64,000 nucleotides of DNA from Streptomyces mirabilis (GTDB taxonomy: Bacteria > Actinomycetota > Actinomycetes > Streptomycetales > Streptomycetaceae), in NCBI RefSeq assembly GCF_039503195.1, contig NZ_JBCJKP010000001.1, forward strand, positions 9,734,001-9,798,000. The letters are read 5' to 3'. Positions 53,096 through 63,146 of the stretch are shown here, one piece after another. The notes beneath the pieces are model-generated. The model was not told the origin of the DNA. It saw nothing but the letters and a program-made list of their open reading frames with translations, and made no database searches. Both the position numbers and the translations under genes were made by a program. Position 1 is the first letter of the stretch, and every line of letters begins with the position of its first letter.

Positions 53096-53225
53096 TATAC
53101 GCCGTGCTCTCCCACCCGCTGTTCCAGCGCGGCGTATTCCTCCTCTTCCTTCAGCAGCGAGGCTTCTCCGCCGGGCAAGTGGCCCTACTGCAGACATTGC
53201 TCTACCTGGTCAGCGGAGTTGCCGA
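53095..53225 (+). pseudogene. MFS transporter fragment (helices 1-2)
   Basis: The plus frame reads VLSHPLFQRGVFLLFLQQRG then FSAGQVALLQTLLYLVSGVA. This matches the beginning of MFS multidrug transporters of the type LSxPLFxRGVFLLFLxxRGxSxGQVALLQTLLYL. It loses homology within 130 bases, next to an IS1380-like fragment. Confidence 0.6.
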
Positions 53226-53329
53226 CGGGAGTCAGCTGACCGAATCGGCGGGCGTGCCAGCACGGCGACGCCACAGCATGGCGGGCGATGCTTCGGTCAA
53301 GCCCGTGTACGGGCCGGCCGAGTCGTCAC

Positions 53330-53564
53330 CGTCAAGACGTCCACCTGCGCGCCGGAGATCGTGGCAACGAGGCTGCGCAAGGGCTCGGCCAACTCCGGCA
53401 GGGGCGCCGCGTCGCTGCTGCGCGAGGCCCTGGCCACGATCCGCGTGATGGGCATTACCGCCCAGATCATCGTCCGCGCCGACTCCGCGCACTTCTCCCA
53501 CAAGGTCGTCGCCGCCTGCCGCGCACACGGGGCAGGGCAAGCGGTGGCCGTACGCCTGTACTGA
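53330..53564 (+). pseudogene. IS1380-like transposase fragment
   Basis: One frame reads VATRLRKGSANSGRGAASLL, REALATIRVMGITAQIIVRA then DSAHFSHKVVAACRAHGAGQ and a stop. The sequence around IIVRADSAHFSHKV corresponds to the second catalytic Asp region of IS1380-type transposases. No other catalytic region is present. Confidence 0.6.
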
Positions 53565-53692
53565 GCGGAAGCCCCTGTCGCACGACCCGCCGTCCGGCGC
53601 GGTGCGGATGCTCCAGCATCAGCACGCCGTTTCGGTTGAAGGGCCACAGCCGCTCGGGCGGCGGCCCTTCCGGCGCAAGTCGGTGCCAGGTG

Positions 53693-55527
53693 CTATCCCA
53701 GGTCGAAGGTGTTGGGCAGCCCCAGCTGGTAGCGCACCTCGTCGACCCGCTTCAGGGGCTCCATCTCCGGCGGCCGGAACAACTCCCAGATGTGACACCG
53801 TTCGGCGCCCGAATTATCCGCATCCAGGAGTGCGTTGACGGCGCGGCGCGCGGACTCGTTGGCGCCCTCCATGGTCGCCAGGTCCACGTCCGTACGGACG
53901 TAGTCGCCGGGGAGGAAGAAGTTCGGCACCGCTGTCCTCGCCGACGGGCGGTGGTAGAGGGTGCCGGTGGGGTGGATGAGGAGTTGTTCGCGGTTCTGGG
54001 GATGGGGGCCGCCGAGGCCGGTCACCGCCGGGTCCATGAACCAGCCGAGCCGGTCCTCGTCCCTGAGCGTTGTCTTGCCGGAGTCGTTCAGCCCGTCCTT
54101 CAGCTGGGCCCACAGTTCGGCGACGATCTCGTCCTTGGTGCACTCACGGGCCGTCTTGCCGTACAGGATGCCGGGCTTGTCCCACTCGGAGATGATCGTG
54201 GACAGGCACTCGTGGGCCTGCCCGTCTCCGTAGTCGCGCGAAAAGTCCCGTACGTCCCAGAACTGCATCTGGCCGATTCCGGTGACCGCCCACGGTGAGT
54301 CGAGGCAGTTGATGTGGCCGTGCACGACGGGGGTGGGCGTGCGCAGGTAGAACATCACGCCGGTCATCCAGTCCGTCTTCAGCGCGTCGCACCGCCCGAG
54401 CTGCGGGTCGGCGGCGCGCAGGGCCGGGCCCCAGGTCACGCGCGCGTGCTCGACCGGGAGGGCGGAGACGTAGTGGTCGGCGGTGAGGGTGCGCTGCCGA
54501 CTGCCGTCGCGCGCCGCCACCCGTACGCCGGTCACTTGGCCCCCGCCGTACACCACCTCCCGGACCTCGGTGTCGAGCACGAACTCGACGCCCAGGGAGC
54601 GCAGATGTGTCTCCCAGGGGTCGATCCAGGCCTCGCTGGTCGGGGCGTTCAGTACCCGGTCGATGTCCGCGTCGCCGTCCATGCCGCGGCCGAGCAGGCC
54701 CCACAGGATGAGGGCCTCGATGATGACGCGGCCGACGGTGCGGGTGGAGGCGATCTCGGCGCGGGTGGCGACGAGGTTGCGGGTCTGGCCAATGCCGAGG
54801 AGTACCTGGTACTCGCGGCTCATCTCGCCGGCCCGGATGAAGTCCCACCATGCGACCTTCTCCCACTGGTCCTCGCGGCGGGCGTCGCAGCTGGTGAGGT
54901 GGACCAGGAGGCGGTCGGCGAAGTAGGCGGCCTCATTGGCGGGCAGGTGAGTGGCGAGGTCCAGCACCGACAGGATCTGGTCGCGGATCCAGGACGGGGT
55001 GAGGTCGCCGGGGGCGGGCGGGGTGGTGACCCGGCGGAGTGGGAAGTGCAGGTCCGGGCGGCCGGAGCCGCGCGCGAACAAGGCCTCCGTACCGCTGCGG
55101 AGGTTGCCGTGGACACCGTTCACGTTGCCGGGGAAGGGGATGCGGCGCATGGTGTCCGGCAGATTCCGGTAGAAGCCGGGGAAGAAGCGGAAGCCGTGCT
55201 CGCCGGGAAGCGGCCTGCGGCCGCCCGTTCCGGTCCCAGGGACGTCCATTGAGCGGGCCTTGCCGCCGAGGGCGTCGTAGTACTCGTAGACCGTGACCTC
55301 GTAGCCGCGTTCGGCGAGTTCGTGGGCGGCGCTGAGGCCGGAGACTCCGCCGCCGAGGACGGCGACGCGCTTGCCGGAGGAGGCCGCGGCCGCGCTGCCG
55401 GCAGCCCCTAAGCCGCCGACCGCCCCCCGCCGACGAATCCGGCGACCGTTCCCCCGGTCGCCGTCAGGAAGCGTCTGCGGCTGTGTCCGTTGTGCCCGTG
55501 GGACTGCTGCGCGTGTTCTGCTGTCAT
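53693..55527 (-). CDS. TAT-exported FAD-dependent oxidoreductase, signal region out of frame
   Basis: An enzyme of about 610 residues in the amine-oxidase/carotenoid-isomerase-like flavoprotein group: dinucleotide motif VAVLGGGVSGLSAAHELAER, then YEYYDALGGKARSMDV, and a C-terminal FAD segment FFLPGDYVRTDVDLATMEGA. The natural start is ATG 55527, giving MTAEHAQQSHGHNGHSRRRF with the twin-arginine motif SRRRFLTA. After FVGGG the frame ends at TAG. A run of six C (55423-55428) where seven (or four) would be in frame separates signal and enzyme. Either a sequencing error, a mutation or a slippage switch. The substrate is unknown. Confidence 0.85.
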
Positions 55528-56060
55528 GAACACCGGAGGGTAGGGAGGGGCTCCGAAAGCCGGAAGCCCTCTTACCTGTCACCCACAGCATCCCCACAAA
55601 GGGGTCTGCCTGCGGCACCAGCGCTGGCTACCCGGCGGCGACCAGCATCACTTGGACGTGCTCCCCGAGATACTCCACGCCGACTTGCGGCACGTCGTCT
55701 GCCGCCGCAAGGCCCCGTTCATCGCCCTGGACCACCCGTGCGCCCGCACGAAGTGATGTGGTTGTGGCACGACAGAGATCATCTGGCATTCGACGTCGGC
55801 GGTCGTGAGCCCGGATTCGTGCAATTCGTCAACCCCACCCAGCTCGCGGATGGGAGGGCCGGAACGCCAGCCGGGCCCCCAAGGCCGCAGCAGCAGACCC
55901 TGGGCGGCGGCCAGCACGGGCTGAGGGGACCCGGAGATGACACCGGAGGACATGGCGGGAGGCGTCGACAAGGCGCGAATCATGAGTCGTGATCACCCGA
56001 CAGCGACCTCACACGTCAACGCCGGAGGCGCGGTTCCTCACGAGGCGACAGCTGCCGCTT
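55528..56060. other. About 530 bases without a supported gene
   Basis: Two short protein-like scraps occur on the plus strand: LDVLPEILHADLRHVVCRRK (about 55655-55750) and VMWLWHDRDHLAFDVGGREP with GFVQFVNPTQLADG (about 55760-55860). They are in different frames, lack starts and match nothing I recognise, so they are probably relics. Confidence 0.35.
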
Positions 56061-56792
56061 TCAGTGACCGGCGCTCTGGCCGCCGTCCACATGCAGGATC
56101 TCGCCCGTGACGAAGGAGGCCTGCTCCAGATACCGGATGGCCTGGACGACGTCGTCGACCTCTTCCATCCGCCCGAGCGGGTGGCGGGCGGCGAGCTCGG
56201 GCGTCGCGTCGGGGTTCATCGGGGTGCGCACCACGCCCAGCGAGACGGCGTTGACCCGGATGCCGTGCGCCGCGTACTCGATCGCCAGTTCCCTGGTGAC
56301 GGCGTTCAGCCCGCCTTTGGTGAGTGACGCCAGCGCGCAGGGTACCTGCGCATTCGGCTGGTCGACCAGGGAGGTGGAGATGTTCACCAGATGACCGCCT
56401 CCCTCACGGCGGGAGAGCATGGCTCCGAGGGCGCTGCGCGAGACGCTGAAGAAGCCGCGCAGGTTCACGCCGACCATCAGGTCGAAATCCGCGTCCGTGT
56501 ATGCGGTGAACGGCTTGCCGATGTAGACGCCGGCGCTGTTGACCACGGTGTCGATCCGACCGAACCCGTCCATCGCCGCCGCCACGATCCGCGCTCCCGC
56601 GCCGGACTCAACCAGATCGTCGTTGAAGGCGAGCACCTGCGGGTCCTCGGACTGCGGCATGGAACGGCTGGTGGCCACGACCGCGTACCCGAGACTGCGG
56701 TAGGCGGTGACGATGGCAGAGCCGATGCCCCCGTTGGCACCGGTGATGATCGCGACCTTCTGGGCGGTGCTCGCACCTGTCGTGTCGTTCAT
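56061..56792 (-). CDS. SDR-fold protein lacking the catalytic tyrosine
   Basis: A 243-residue short-chain dehydrogenase homologue with cofactor motif ITGANGGIGSAIVTAYRSLG, VNSAGVYIG in the NNAG position and the end SFVTGEILHVDGGQS. The active-site region reads CALASLTKGGLNAVTRELAI. Lys is present, but the residue four before it is Ala instead of Tyr. Some SDR subgroups with ALxxLTKG are known to deviate here, and activity may be absent or use another residue. ATG 56792 start. Immediately upstream, nothing is identified in 56793-57063. Confidence 0.82.
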   Translation of the reverse strand: MNDTTGASTAQKVAIITGANGGIGSAIVTAYRSLGYAVVATSRSMPQSEDPQVLAFNDDLVESGAGARIVAAAMDGFGRIDTVVNSAGVYIGKPFTAYTDADFDLMVGVNLRGFFSVSRSALGAMLSRREGGGHLVNISTSLVDQPNAQVPCALASLTKGGLNAVTRELAIEYAAHGIRVNAVSLGVVRTPMNPDATPELAARHPLGRMEEVDDVVQAIRYLEQASFVTGEILHVDGGQSAGH

Positions 56793-57063
56793 GCTTCACT
56801 TCCTTCGCCTGATCAGTATGGATCAGGCCGGTGACGGTTCTGGTTCGCCCCGCGACCCGGCCCCCTGACCATGGCTCACTCGACAGGTGACCGATCCCCG
56901 TCCCACCGCGCCCCGGGACGGGGTCACTTGAGGATTTCCGGCATCCGCTTTCCCAGGACCGCGGACGAAGCCGGGTTCTGCCGTCCGACAGCTGCGGTGG
57001 CCGGCGCATCGTCCCCGCGGAACGGATGATGGCCTCCAACTCAACCGCGCCATCAGGGACCCC

Positions 57064-57145
57064 GCCACGGGGCTTCGAGACGCCGGTGCGGATGGTCTTG
57101 CCATGCCAGGCCACGTCCTTGGGCATGCCGACGTTCACGGCGAGC
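57064..57145 (-). pseudogene. MOSC-domain N-terminal fragment
   Basis: The minus strand encodes AVNVGMPKDVAWHGKTIRTG then VSKPRGG. This matches the first strand of the MOSC fusion at 20757 (AVNVGMPKGVPWHGKTVYTG) in 16 of 20 positions. No other part of the domain follows. From 57146 to 57336 there is no recognised gene. Confidence 0.65.
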
Positions 57146-57336
57146 CCCGAGAGGGTCGGCGGCGCCAACGACAGAAGATCCTCACGGACGCCGGTCACGA
57201 GGTAGCGGTCGCGACGTCGAACGGCGTAACCCCGACCGTCGACATGATGAGCCTGCAGCGTGGCCATACGACATCCCTTCGCTGAGCCGCGGACCGCACC
57301 GACCAGATGGAGCGGGATCCGGGCCGCGGGGCGCGT

Positions 57337-57891
57337 TCACCCGTTCGGATGAGTCCGGACGCGGACGGTGTGTGCCTTGCCCAGGATCCAGAAGACGATC
57401 CCGGTCGCGGCGCCGTAGGCCAGGTGGGGGCCGAGGTCGTCCGCGAGGGTCTTGCGGTCGTACTTCCAGATGGGCTCGTAGAGCCCCGCGATCGGCAAGC
57501 TGATGTAGCCACTGATCCAAACGACCGCGCCGAACGGTACGCCGTAGACCCCAGAGGGCGGCTTGCGCACCGAGCCGGCGACCACGCCGTAGAGCGCCCC
57601 GTAGAGCGCGCCGTACGACCAGTGCATGAACGTGCTGACCGGCCAGGCCGCGGCATCCGGGAGTTCGCGCTGGGTGAAGCCCTCGATCAGGCGCTTGCCG
57701 ACCTGCCCGGGATCCGGAGCCTCCTTCCAGGTGCGGAAGGGAGCGAACTCCCACCGCAGGGGATTGCGCTCACCACCGGACCGGCGCTGCCGCAGGAACC
57801 GAACCGTGTCCATGCACGCGGTGCCGACCAGGCCGGCGGCCAGACCCGACGCGATCGCGTCGAGCGGAGTCAACTGCTTCGGAGTGCGCAT
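57337..57891 (-). CDS. Conserved membrane protein, 184 aa
   Basis: A hydrophobic protein with three or four helices: LDAIASGLAAGLVGTACMDT, a cytoplasmic loop with ERNPLRWEFAPFRTW, HWSYGALYGALYGVVAGS, VPFGAVVWISGYISLPIAGL and HLAYGAATGIVFWILGKA. The layout resembles DUF1440/YagU-like membrane proteins of unknown role. ATG 57891 start. It has no obvious operon partner. Intact. Confidence 0.72.
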   Translation of the reverse strand: MRTPKQLTPLDAIASGLAAGLVGTACMDTVRFLRQRRSGGERNPLRWEFAPFRTWKEAPDPGQVGKRLIEGFTQRELPDAAAWPVSTFMHWSYGALYGALYGVVAGSVRKPPSGVYGVPFGAVVWISGYISLPIAGLYEPIWKYDRKTLADDLGPHLAYGAATGIVFWILGKAHTVRVRTHPNG

Positions 57892-58188
57892 TCTGCAACG
57901 CTCCTGCTGGTCTTGGCGATACGGGGCCGGTAAGCGCGACGTCCCGCGACCCGACATCTCCTCCTAGGCATGCTCACACGCACACCATCACGGCACAATT
58001 CGGGGTAGGAAGTCGCGGGGTGACGGCCGCGTTGTCTCGTGACCCCGAGGATCGCCACTGACTCGCCGCTGTGCGTTTGCGTCCGGCGGTGCGCGGTTCG
58101 AGTGTTGGGTCGAAAGAGCCGCACGCGGGCGTCGCTGTTGCGTGAGCGGCCCGCGGCCCTGCTCCAGCGCACGTCAGGAGACTTGATC

Positions 58189-58756
58189 ATGGCTGCTGTG
58201 TCCACCCCGCGCGCTCCTGTGCTGGAGGCGGCCGCGAAGCAACTGGCCGAGGCCACCTCCCCGCGTCCGCGGATCTACGAGATGTCTCCGGACCAGGGCC
58301 GGCCCCTTCTCGACCAACTGCAGGCCGGCCAAGCTGTGGCCAAGCCCGAGGCCGACGAGGAGTGGGTCAGTGTCGACGCGGGGGAGTGGGGAACGGTGCG
58401 TGCACGCATCATGCGACCGAAGGGCGCGACCGAAGGGCGCGACCGGGACGCTGCCGGTGTTCAGGTACATCCACGGGGGGGGAGGCTGGGTGTTCGGCGA
58501 CACCGACACCCACGACCGGATGGTCCGCGAGCTGGTGGTCGGCTCCTGCGCGGTCGCTGTGTTCCCTGTATACGACTTGGCACCCGAGGCGAAGCACGCC
58601 GCCTGGCTGCGCGAAGCGGGGGTGGATGTCACCGCGGTGCGGGCCCTCGGGATGGTGCACGACATCCTCGTGATCGACAGCCTGCGTGACACCCACGGCA
58701 CCAGGGTCGCCCGCCACCTGGCCATCGACGCGCTCAAGACCGCGCGGGCCAACTGA
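58189..58756 (+). pseudogene. HSL-type alpha/beta hydrolase, frameshifted by a 13-bp duplication and internally deleted
   Basis: ATG 58189 starts AAVSTPRAPVLEAAAKQLAE, continuing to WVSVDAGEWGTVRARIMRPK GAT. A tandem 13-bp repeat (CGACCGAAGGGCG twice, 58414-58439) shifts the frame. The correct continuation, GTLPVFRYIHGGG then WVFGDTDTHDRMVREL and FPVYDLAPEAK, lies in the next frame. After LAPEAK it jumps to HAAWLREAGVDVTAVRALGM, the C-terminal end, so about 120 residues with the nucleophile Ser are missing. An extra G also enlarges the HGGG run. Confidence 0.8.
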
Positions 58757-58809
58757 GGAGACGCCGTCGGCGCAGAGCGGCGAACTCTGCGTCCTGAAGG
58801 GAGAAAACG

Positions 58810-59214
58810 ATGGATCCCGATAGCCGGACCAGGGCCGCGGTCGAGGAACACTGGCGGGCATCGGAACGCGGGGATACCGAAGCCGAGCACGCCATTTACG
58901 CCGCGGACGCGATCCTCGACTACCCGCAGTCAGGTGAAAGGTTCCGAGGCCGCGCGACGATCGCGGCGCAACGCGGCGGGCACCCTGCCAGTCGGCACTT
59001 CACCGTCCACCGAATCGTCGGCGGCGGGGATCTCTGGGTGAGTGAGTGCGTCATCACATACGACGGCGTGCCCAGCTACTCAGTGAGCATTATGGAATTC
59101 GCGCACGGGCAGGTGGTACACGAGACGCAGTACTTCGCCGACGCCTTCGGTGCGCCTGAATGGCGGACAGCACTCGCGGAGCCGATGCCGGGCAGGGATA
59201 TTGCCAGGGCTTGA
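58810..59214 (+). CDS. SnoaL/NTF2-like protein
   Basis: A 134-residue NTF2-fold protein: TRAAVEEHWRASERGDTEAE, IYAADAILDYPQSGERFRGR, FTVHRIVGGGDLWVSECVIT and FAHGQVVHETQYFADAFGAP, then EWRTAL. Members bind hydrophobic ligands or catalyse isomerisation and hydrolysis, and no specific role can be assigned. ATG 58810 follows GGGAG. It lies 53 bases after the dead esterase and may have been its partner. Intact. Beyond it, 59215-59589 shows no supported gene. Confidence 0.85.
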   Translation: MDPDSRTRAAVEEHWRASERGDTEAEHAIYAADAILDYPQSGERFRGRATIAAQRGGHPASRHFTVHRIVGGGDLWVSECVITYDGVPSYSVSIMEFAHGQVVHETQYFADAFGAPEWRTALAEPMPGRDIARA

Positions 59215-59589
59215 TCCTGGGACGGGTCGCAAAGCAGGCGCTCGCGCGTGCCGATCTGCTCCCGGACGGGTCCGGGCCGAGTGCCGGTCCTGCCGCCGCG
59301 CCAGGCTCCGTTCACCCCGGCCGCCTCGGCGGCGGTCAGCACCGTCTGGGTGGCGCGTACGGTCAAGGCGCTCCCCACAGGCTCGCGCCGAACACCTTCA
59401 CGCCGGCCGACCGCCGCGCGCGTCGGCGCTCCCGTGCGAAGGTGGAGGACAGCCGGGTCCTACAGGGACTCCAGCGGGATGCGCGCGTCCTTCGCCAACC
59501 GGTGCAGGCCGGTGTCTGCCCGGCCCGTGACAAGAGCTCTCGTGTTTCCCAGTTCTCGGTGGTCATGTTCCGGCGATTGCCCAGGCGGT

Positions 59590-60600
59590 GAGGACGGCCT
59601 GAATTTCTCCGGTTGTGGCTGGTGGGGGCGTGGGTCGCGAAATCTGTGGGCGATGATGACGCGGCGGAGTTTGGCGGTCATGTCCTCGAAGGCGGGCTGG
59701 GTCTTGGTGGTGTACCAGCGGGCCCGGGTGCGGTGTTTCGTCGGTGTCGGCGGGGTGGTGGCCGGTCAGTGTGGACCAGACGATCACCACGGTGTAGGCG
59801 AGTAGGCCGAAGGGGATGGTGCGTTCCGGGGCGTGCTGTGCGCGGTTGCGGGCTTCCCCGACGCCCAGGGTCTGGCGTGCGTCGTGGAAGGCGGCCTCGA
59901 CTGCCCGGCGGGCCGCGTCGCGTTCCACGAGCTGCTCGGGGGTGGTGGTCAGGTCGTTGGTGACCAGAGCCGCGCCGTAGCCACGGTCCAGCGAGGTGCC
60001 CGGTCCGCAGTTCATGTCCCCCGCGAGTACGACGCGCACAGGTTGGCTGGGGAAGGAGCCCTACCACAGGCAGCTGCGGTCGGCGATCAGGACGGTGTCG
60101 ATGCGGCCGTAGCGTGGGATTTTGACGCGTCGCCAGTCGAGGAGTTGCGACAGTTCGGCCGGGGTGTCCAGGCGTGGGCCACGGGTGCGAGGGCGTCCCT
60201 TGCGGCCGGTGCGCTGTGGCGGGAGTTCGTGCGGGACGGATGTGGTCTTCAGGCGGCTGGTCCAGGTGAGGGCCGGTGCCAGGCCGCGCAGGTGTTCGCC
60301 GACGTAGGCGGCGTCGCCGACGGTGCGGACGGTGCGGTCGGGGAAGTGGGCGGCGATGAGTTCGGTCATCTCGCGGGCTGGGCAATCTTCCCGGTGCGAC
60401 GTGGCCGCCACAGCCCAGCCGGCACGGGCAGGCACACCGGGCGGGCGGAGAACGGGACTGTGACCACGAGGCCGGCCACGATCCAGCAGTTCCCGAACCC
60501 GAAATTGGCTCTGACCGCAGTTTCGTGAAGTCGCAGGTCAAGCGCCAGGCGTGCCCCGCCTAGCTGGGCGACCGTCTTGACGCTGGTGCAGGATGCTCCT
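59590..60600 (-). pseudogene. DDE transposase (IS701-like), several disruptions
   Basis: Pieces in order on the minus strand: NFGFGNCWIVAGLVVTVPFS; REMTELIAAHFPDRTVRTVG DAAYVGEHLRG (catalytic Asp region); WTSRLKTTSVPHELPP; IDTVLIADRSCLW followed by an in-frame TAG at 60061; YGAALVTNDLTTTPEQLVER; ARRAVEAAFHDARQTLGVGE with the final acid; then TAKLRRVIIAHRFR in another frame. At least two frameshifts plus the nonsense codon inactivate it. Assignment to IS701 is from memory of the DDE_5-like pattern. Confidence 0.75.
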
Positions 60601-60760
60601 TCCATCGGTGCGGGACACCCAGCTGGTCAGGGAAATCGTGACTCGCCGGGACTGAGGGATCGACCGGGACGCATCAGGCAGCAGGTCGGCGTCTGGAGCA
60701 GCTTCACGTCCTCGTGCCCGGCACTGCAACCAGCGCCGGGCGTCAAGAAGCCCGGTACGC

Positions 60761-62245
60761 CTACCGCGTGGCGAGTTCGCGTACCGTCGCCATGTCGCTG
60801 AACGGCAGCAGTTCCTCGTTGACGATCTGGTAGGGCTCGCTGCCTTTGCCCGCGATCAGGATGACGTCGCCGTGCCCTGCGGCGGACAGGGCGAAGGAGA
60901 TGGCGCGGCGGCGGTCGGTGAACCGCTCGAAAGTGGTGCCGCTCGCGAGCAGGCCCGGGACGATCTGATCCATGATCGCCCGGGGGTCTTCGTTCCGGGG
61001 ATTGTCCGAAGTGAGAACGCACAGATCGGAGTAGGTGCCGGCGATCTCCCCCATCCGGGCGCGCTTGGTGACGTCCCGGTCCCCGCCGCAGCCGAAGACC
61101 GTGACGACCCGGCCGGAGGCGAAGCCGCGGATGGTGGTCAGCACCTTCTCCAGTGAATCCGGGGAGTGCGCATAGTCCACGATGACGGACGTGCCGTCCG
61201 GGGTCTCGTAGCGTTCGAACCTTCCCGGAATCGGGGGCATCTGCTCGAGTGCGGCGACCAGTGCGGCCAGATCGTGCCCGATGAGGTGGCAGGCTGCGAC
61301 AGTGGCCAGTGCGTTGGAGACGGAGAACCGTCCAGGCACGGGGATCGCCGCCGGATACTTGTGGCCGGCGTGATGCAGGGTGAAGCGGGTGCCGACGGCG
61401 TCCATGGTGAGGTCGGTCGCCCGGTAGTCCGCCTCCGCGTCGATGCCGTACGTGACGACCGCGCCGGGCATCATCGCCCCGATGCAGGCTGCGACCGGGT
61501 CGTCGGCATTGACCACGGCACGCCGGCACAGCCCCTGGAACAGACGCAGTTTGGCGTCCCGGTAGTTCTCCATGGTGCCGTGGTCGTCCAGGTGATCCTG
61601 CGTCAGGTTGGTGAACACCCCTACGTCGATGAACGAGTGGTCGAGGCGGTGGGTCAGCAGGCCCATCGACGTGGCTTCGAGCGCCACGGTGCCGACACCG
61701 CGGTCACGCATGCACCCGAGCAGATACTGGAAGTCCGGCGACTCCGGTGTGGTCAGTACCGACATCGGCATCGGGATCAGTTCGTCGCCGATCCGGCTGC
61801 CGCCCGTCCCGATGACCCCCACCCTGGCGTGTTCGGCGACCCTCAGCACCGACTCCACCATGGAGGAAACGGACGTCTTTCCGTTGGTGCCCGTGACGGC
61901 CACCAGCTTCATCTGCCGACCTGGCTCCCCGTGGTAGCGGGAGGCGACGACGGCGGCCGCCTTGCGCGTGTCCGCGACGGCTACGACGCATACCCCAGCT
62001 GCCGACGCCCAGGTCGCGACCGGAAGTTGCGCCGTCGCGGAGTCGATGAGTATCGCCACCGCGCCGCGTGCGAGAGCCGGTCCGACGGACTCGGGGCCGC
62101 CCTCGCGATGGCCGGGTACCGCGATGAACAGGGATCCCGGAGCGGCGCGGTGGGCGTCGAAGCAGGTGCCTCCGGTGATCCTCGTCTCCGGATCGCCCTC
62201 GATGACTTCATGATCGTGCCCGGCGAGCAGCTCGCTCAACTTCAC
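60761..62245 (-). CDS. murE: UDP-MurNAc-tripeptide ligase (MurE type)
   Basis: A 494-residue Mur ligase. The N-terminal UDP-substrate domain is followed by the ATPase P-loop VTGTNGKTSVSSMVESVLRV. The catalytic core includes EATSMGLL and FTNLTQDHLDDHGTMENYRD, and the C-terminal domain has YAHSPDSLEKVL. The meso-diaminopimelate recognition motif DNPRNEDP is present, so it should add DAP to UDP-MurNAc-L-Ala-D-Glu in the cytoplasm. GTG 62245 follows GAGAGGA at ideal spacing. It stands outside any dcw cluster in this window, so it is probably a second copy or a specialised ligase. Intact. Confidence 0.9.
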   Translation of the reverse strand: MKLSELLAGHDHEVIEGDPETRITGGTCFDAHRAAPGSLFIAVPGHREGGPESVGPALARGAVAILIDSATAQLPVATWASAAGVCVVAVADTRKAAAVVASRYHGEPGRQMKLVAVTGTNGKTSVSSMVESVLRVAEHARVGVIGTGGSRIGDELIPMPMSVLTTPESPDFQYLLGCMRDRGVGTVALEATSMGLLTHRLDHSFIDVGVFTNLTQDHLDDHGTMENYRDAKLRLFQGLCRRAVVNADDPVAACIGAMMPGAVVTYGIDAEADYRATDLTMDAVGTRFTLHHAGHKYPAAIPVPGRFSVSNALATVAACHLIGHDLAALVAALEQMPPIPGRFERYETPDGTSVIVDYAHSPDSLEKVLTTIRGFASGRVVTVFGCGGDRDVTKRARMGEIAGTYSDLCVLTSDNPRNEDPRAIMDQIVPGLLASGTTFERFTDRRRAISFALSAAGHGDVILIAGKGSEPYQIVNEELLPFSDMATVRELATR

Positions 62246-62648
62246 AAGGGTCCTCTCGAAGATGCGCAGGCCGCCGGTCGTCCGGCGGTCGGCGCGCAGG
62301 CGGCGCCAGGGCACCAAGGGATGACAAAGCAGGAAATTACGGCGAGGACCGCTGCCGTGCGGTCACAGAGGTGGGGAGGGGCGCCCGCGCAGAAAAGGCT
62401 CCGCCCGCAGGGGTGGATGACCTGGGAAATGCCGAGAGCTGTCCTGAATCGCTAGCCGTGGCCGTGCAACGCGCGACAGTGGATCGCCGACGCGTTCACC
62501 GGGTCGACGGCCGTCGCGCACGCGGCGGACGGGCACAGGGCATGAGCGGCCTGGAACAGGCACTCCCTCACTGCGCATGTGCGTCCCATGTGTGGAGTGT
62601 ACGTCCAGCCGAGGGGGCGATCGTCCACCGCTCGCTCGCACATCTGCG

Positions 62649-62760
62649 TTACTGCTGCCGCGCTGTCTCCGGCGCCCGCGCCGCGAGGAATGCCGTGCGG
62701 TGGCGGAGCCGGAAGCCCATCGACTCGTACAGCCGGATGGTGTCGGTGCGCGGAGGTGTC
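62649..62760 (-). pseudogene. C-terminal fragment of a GNAT acetyltransferase
   Basis: The minus strand encodes TDTIRLYESMGFRLRHRTAF then LAARAPETARQQ and stop, the last helix-strand of a GNAT protein. The acetyl-CoA site is absent. The remainder of 62246-63146 has no gene I can support. Confidence 0.55.
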
Positions 62761-63146
62761 CAGGAAAGGCCTCTCGGCGCGCGCACGGATGCCGGGGGCC
62801 ACCGGCAGGATCAGGCGGCCAGTGCCGGGGTACCGGCGAATGTGGTGTCGAGGGCGCCGCCGCCTCCCAGGTGCGCGCATATGTGTTTCACGGCACGATC
62901 ACCCTCGCGTCGATCAGGCCGCGATGGGCGGCGTCCTCCGGCTTCTGTCTCTCGTACACCGCGCCTGTCGTCCTCCCGTGGGGCAGGGGCGCTGGCGGGA
63001 CCGCCCTGGCGTGTGCCCCGTGACCGTGCGCAACCGAATTTCCCCCGGTGGGAGTACTCGGGCGGGGCCCAGTAGCATGAGGCACGCATCCCGGGTCGAT
63101 CATGCCAACCGGCGGCGCACCCGGATCGATCTTGCGAGGAGCGGTC

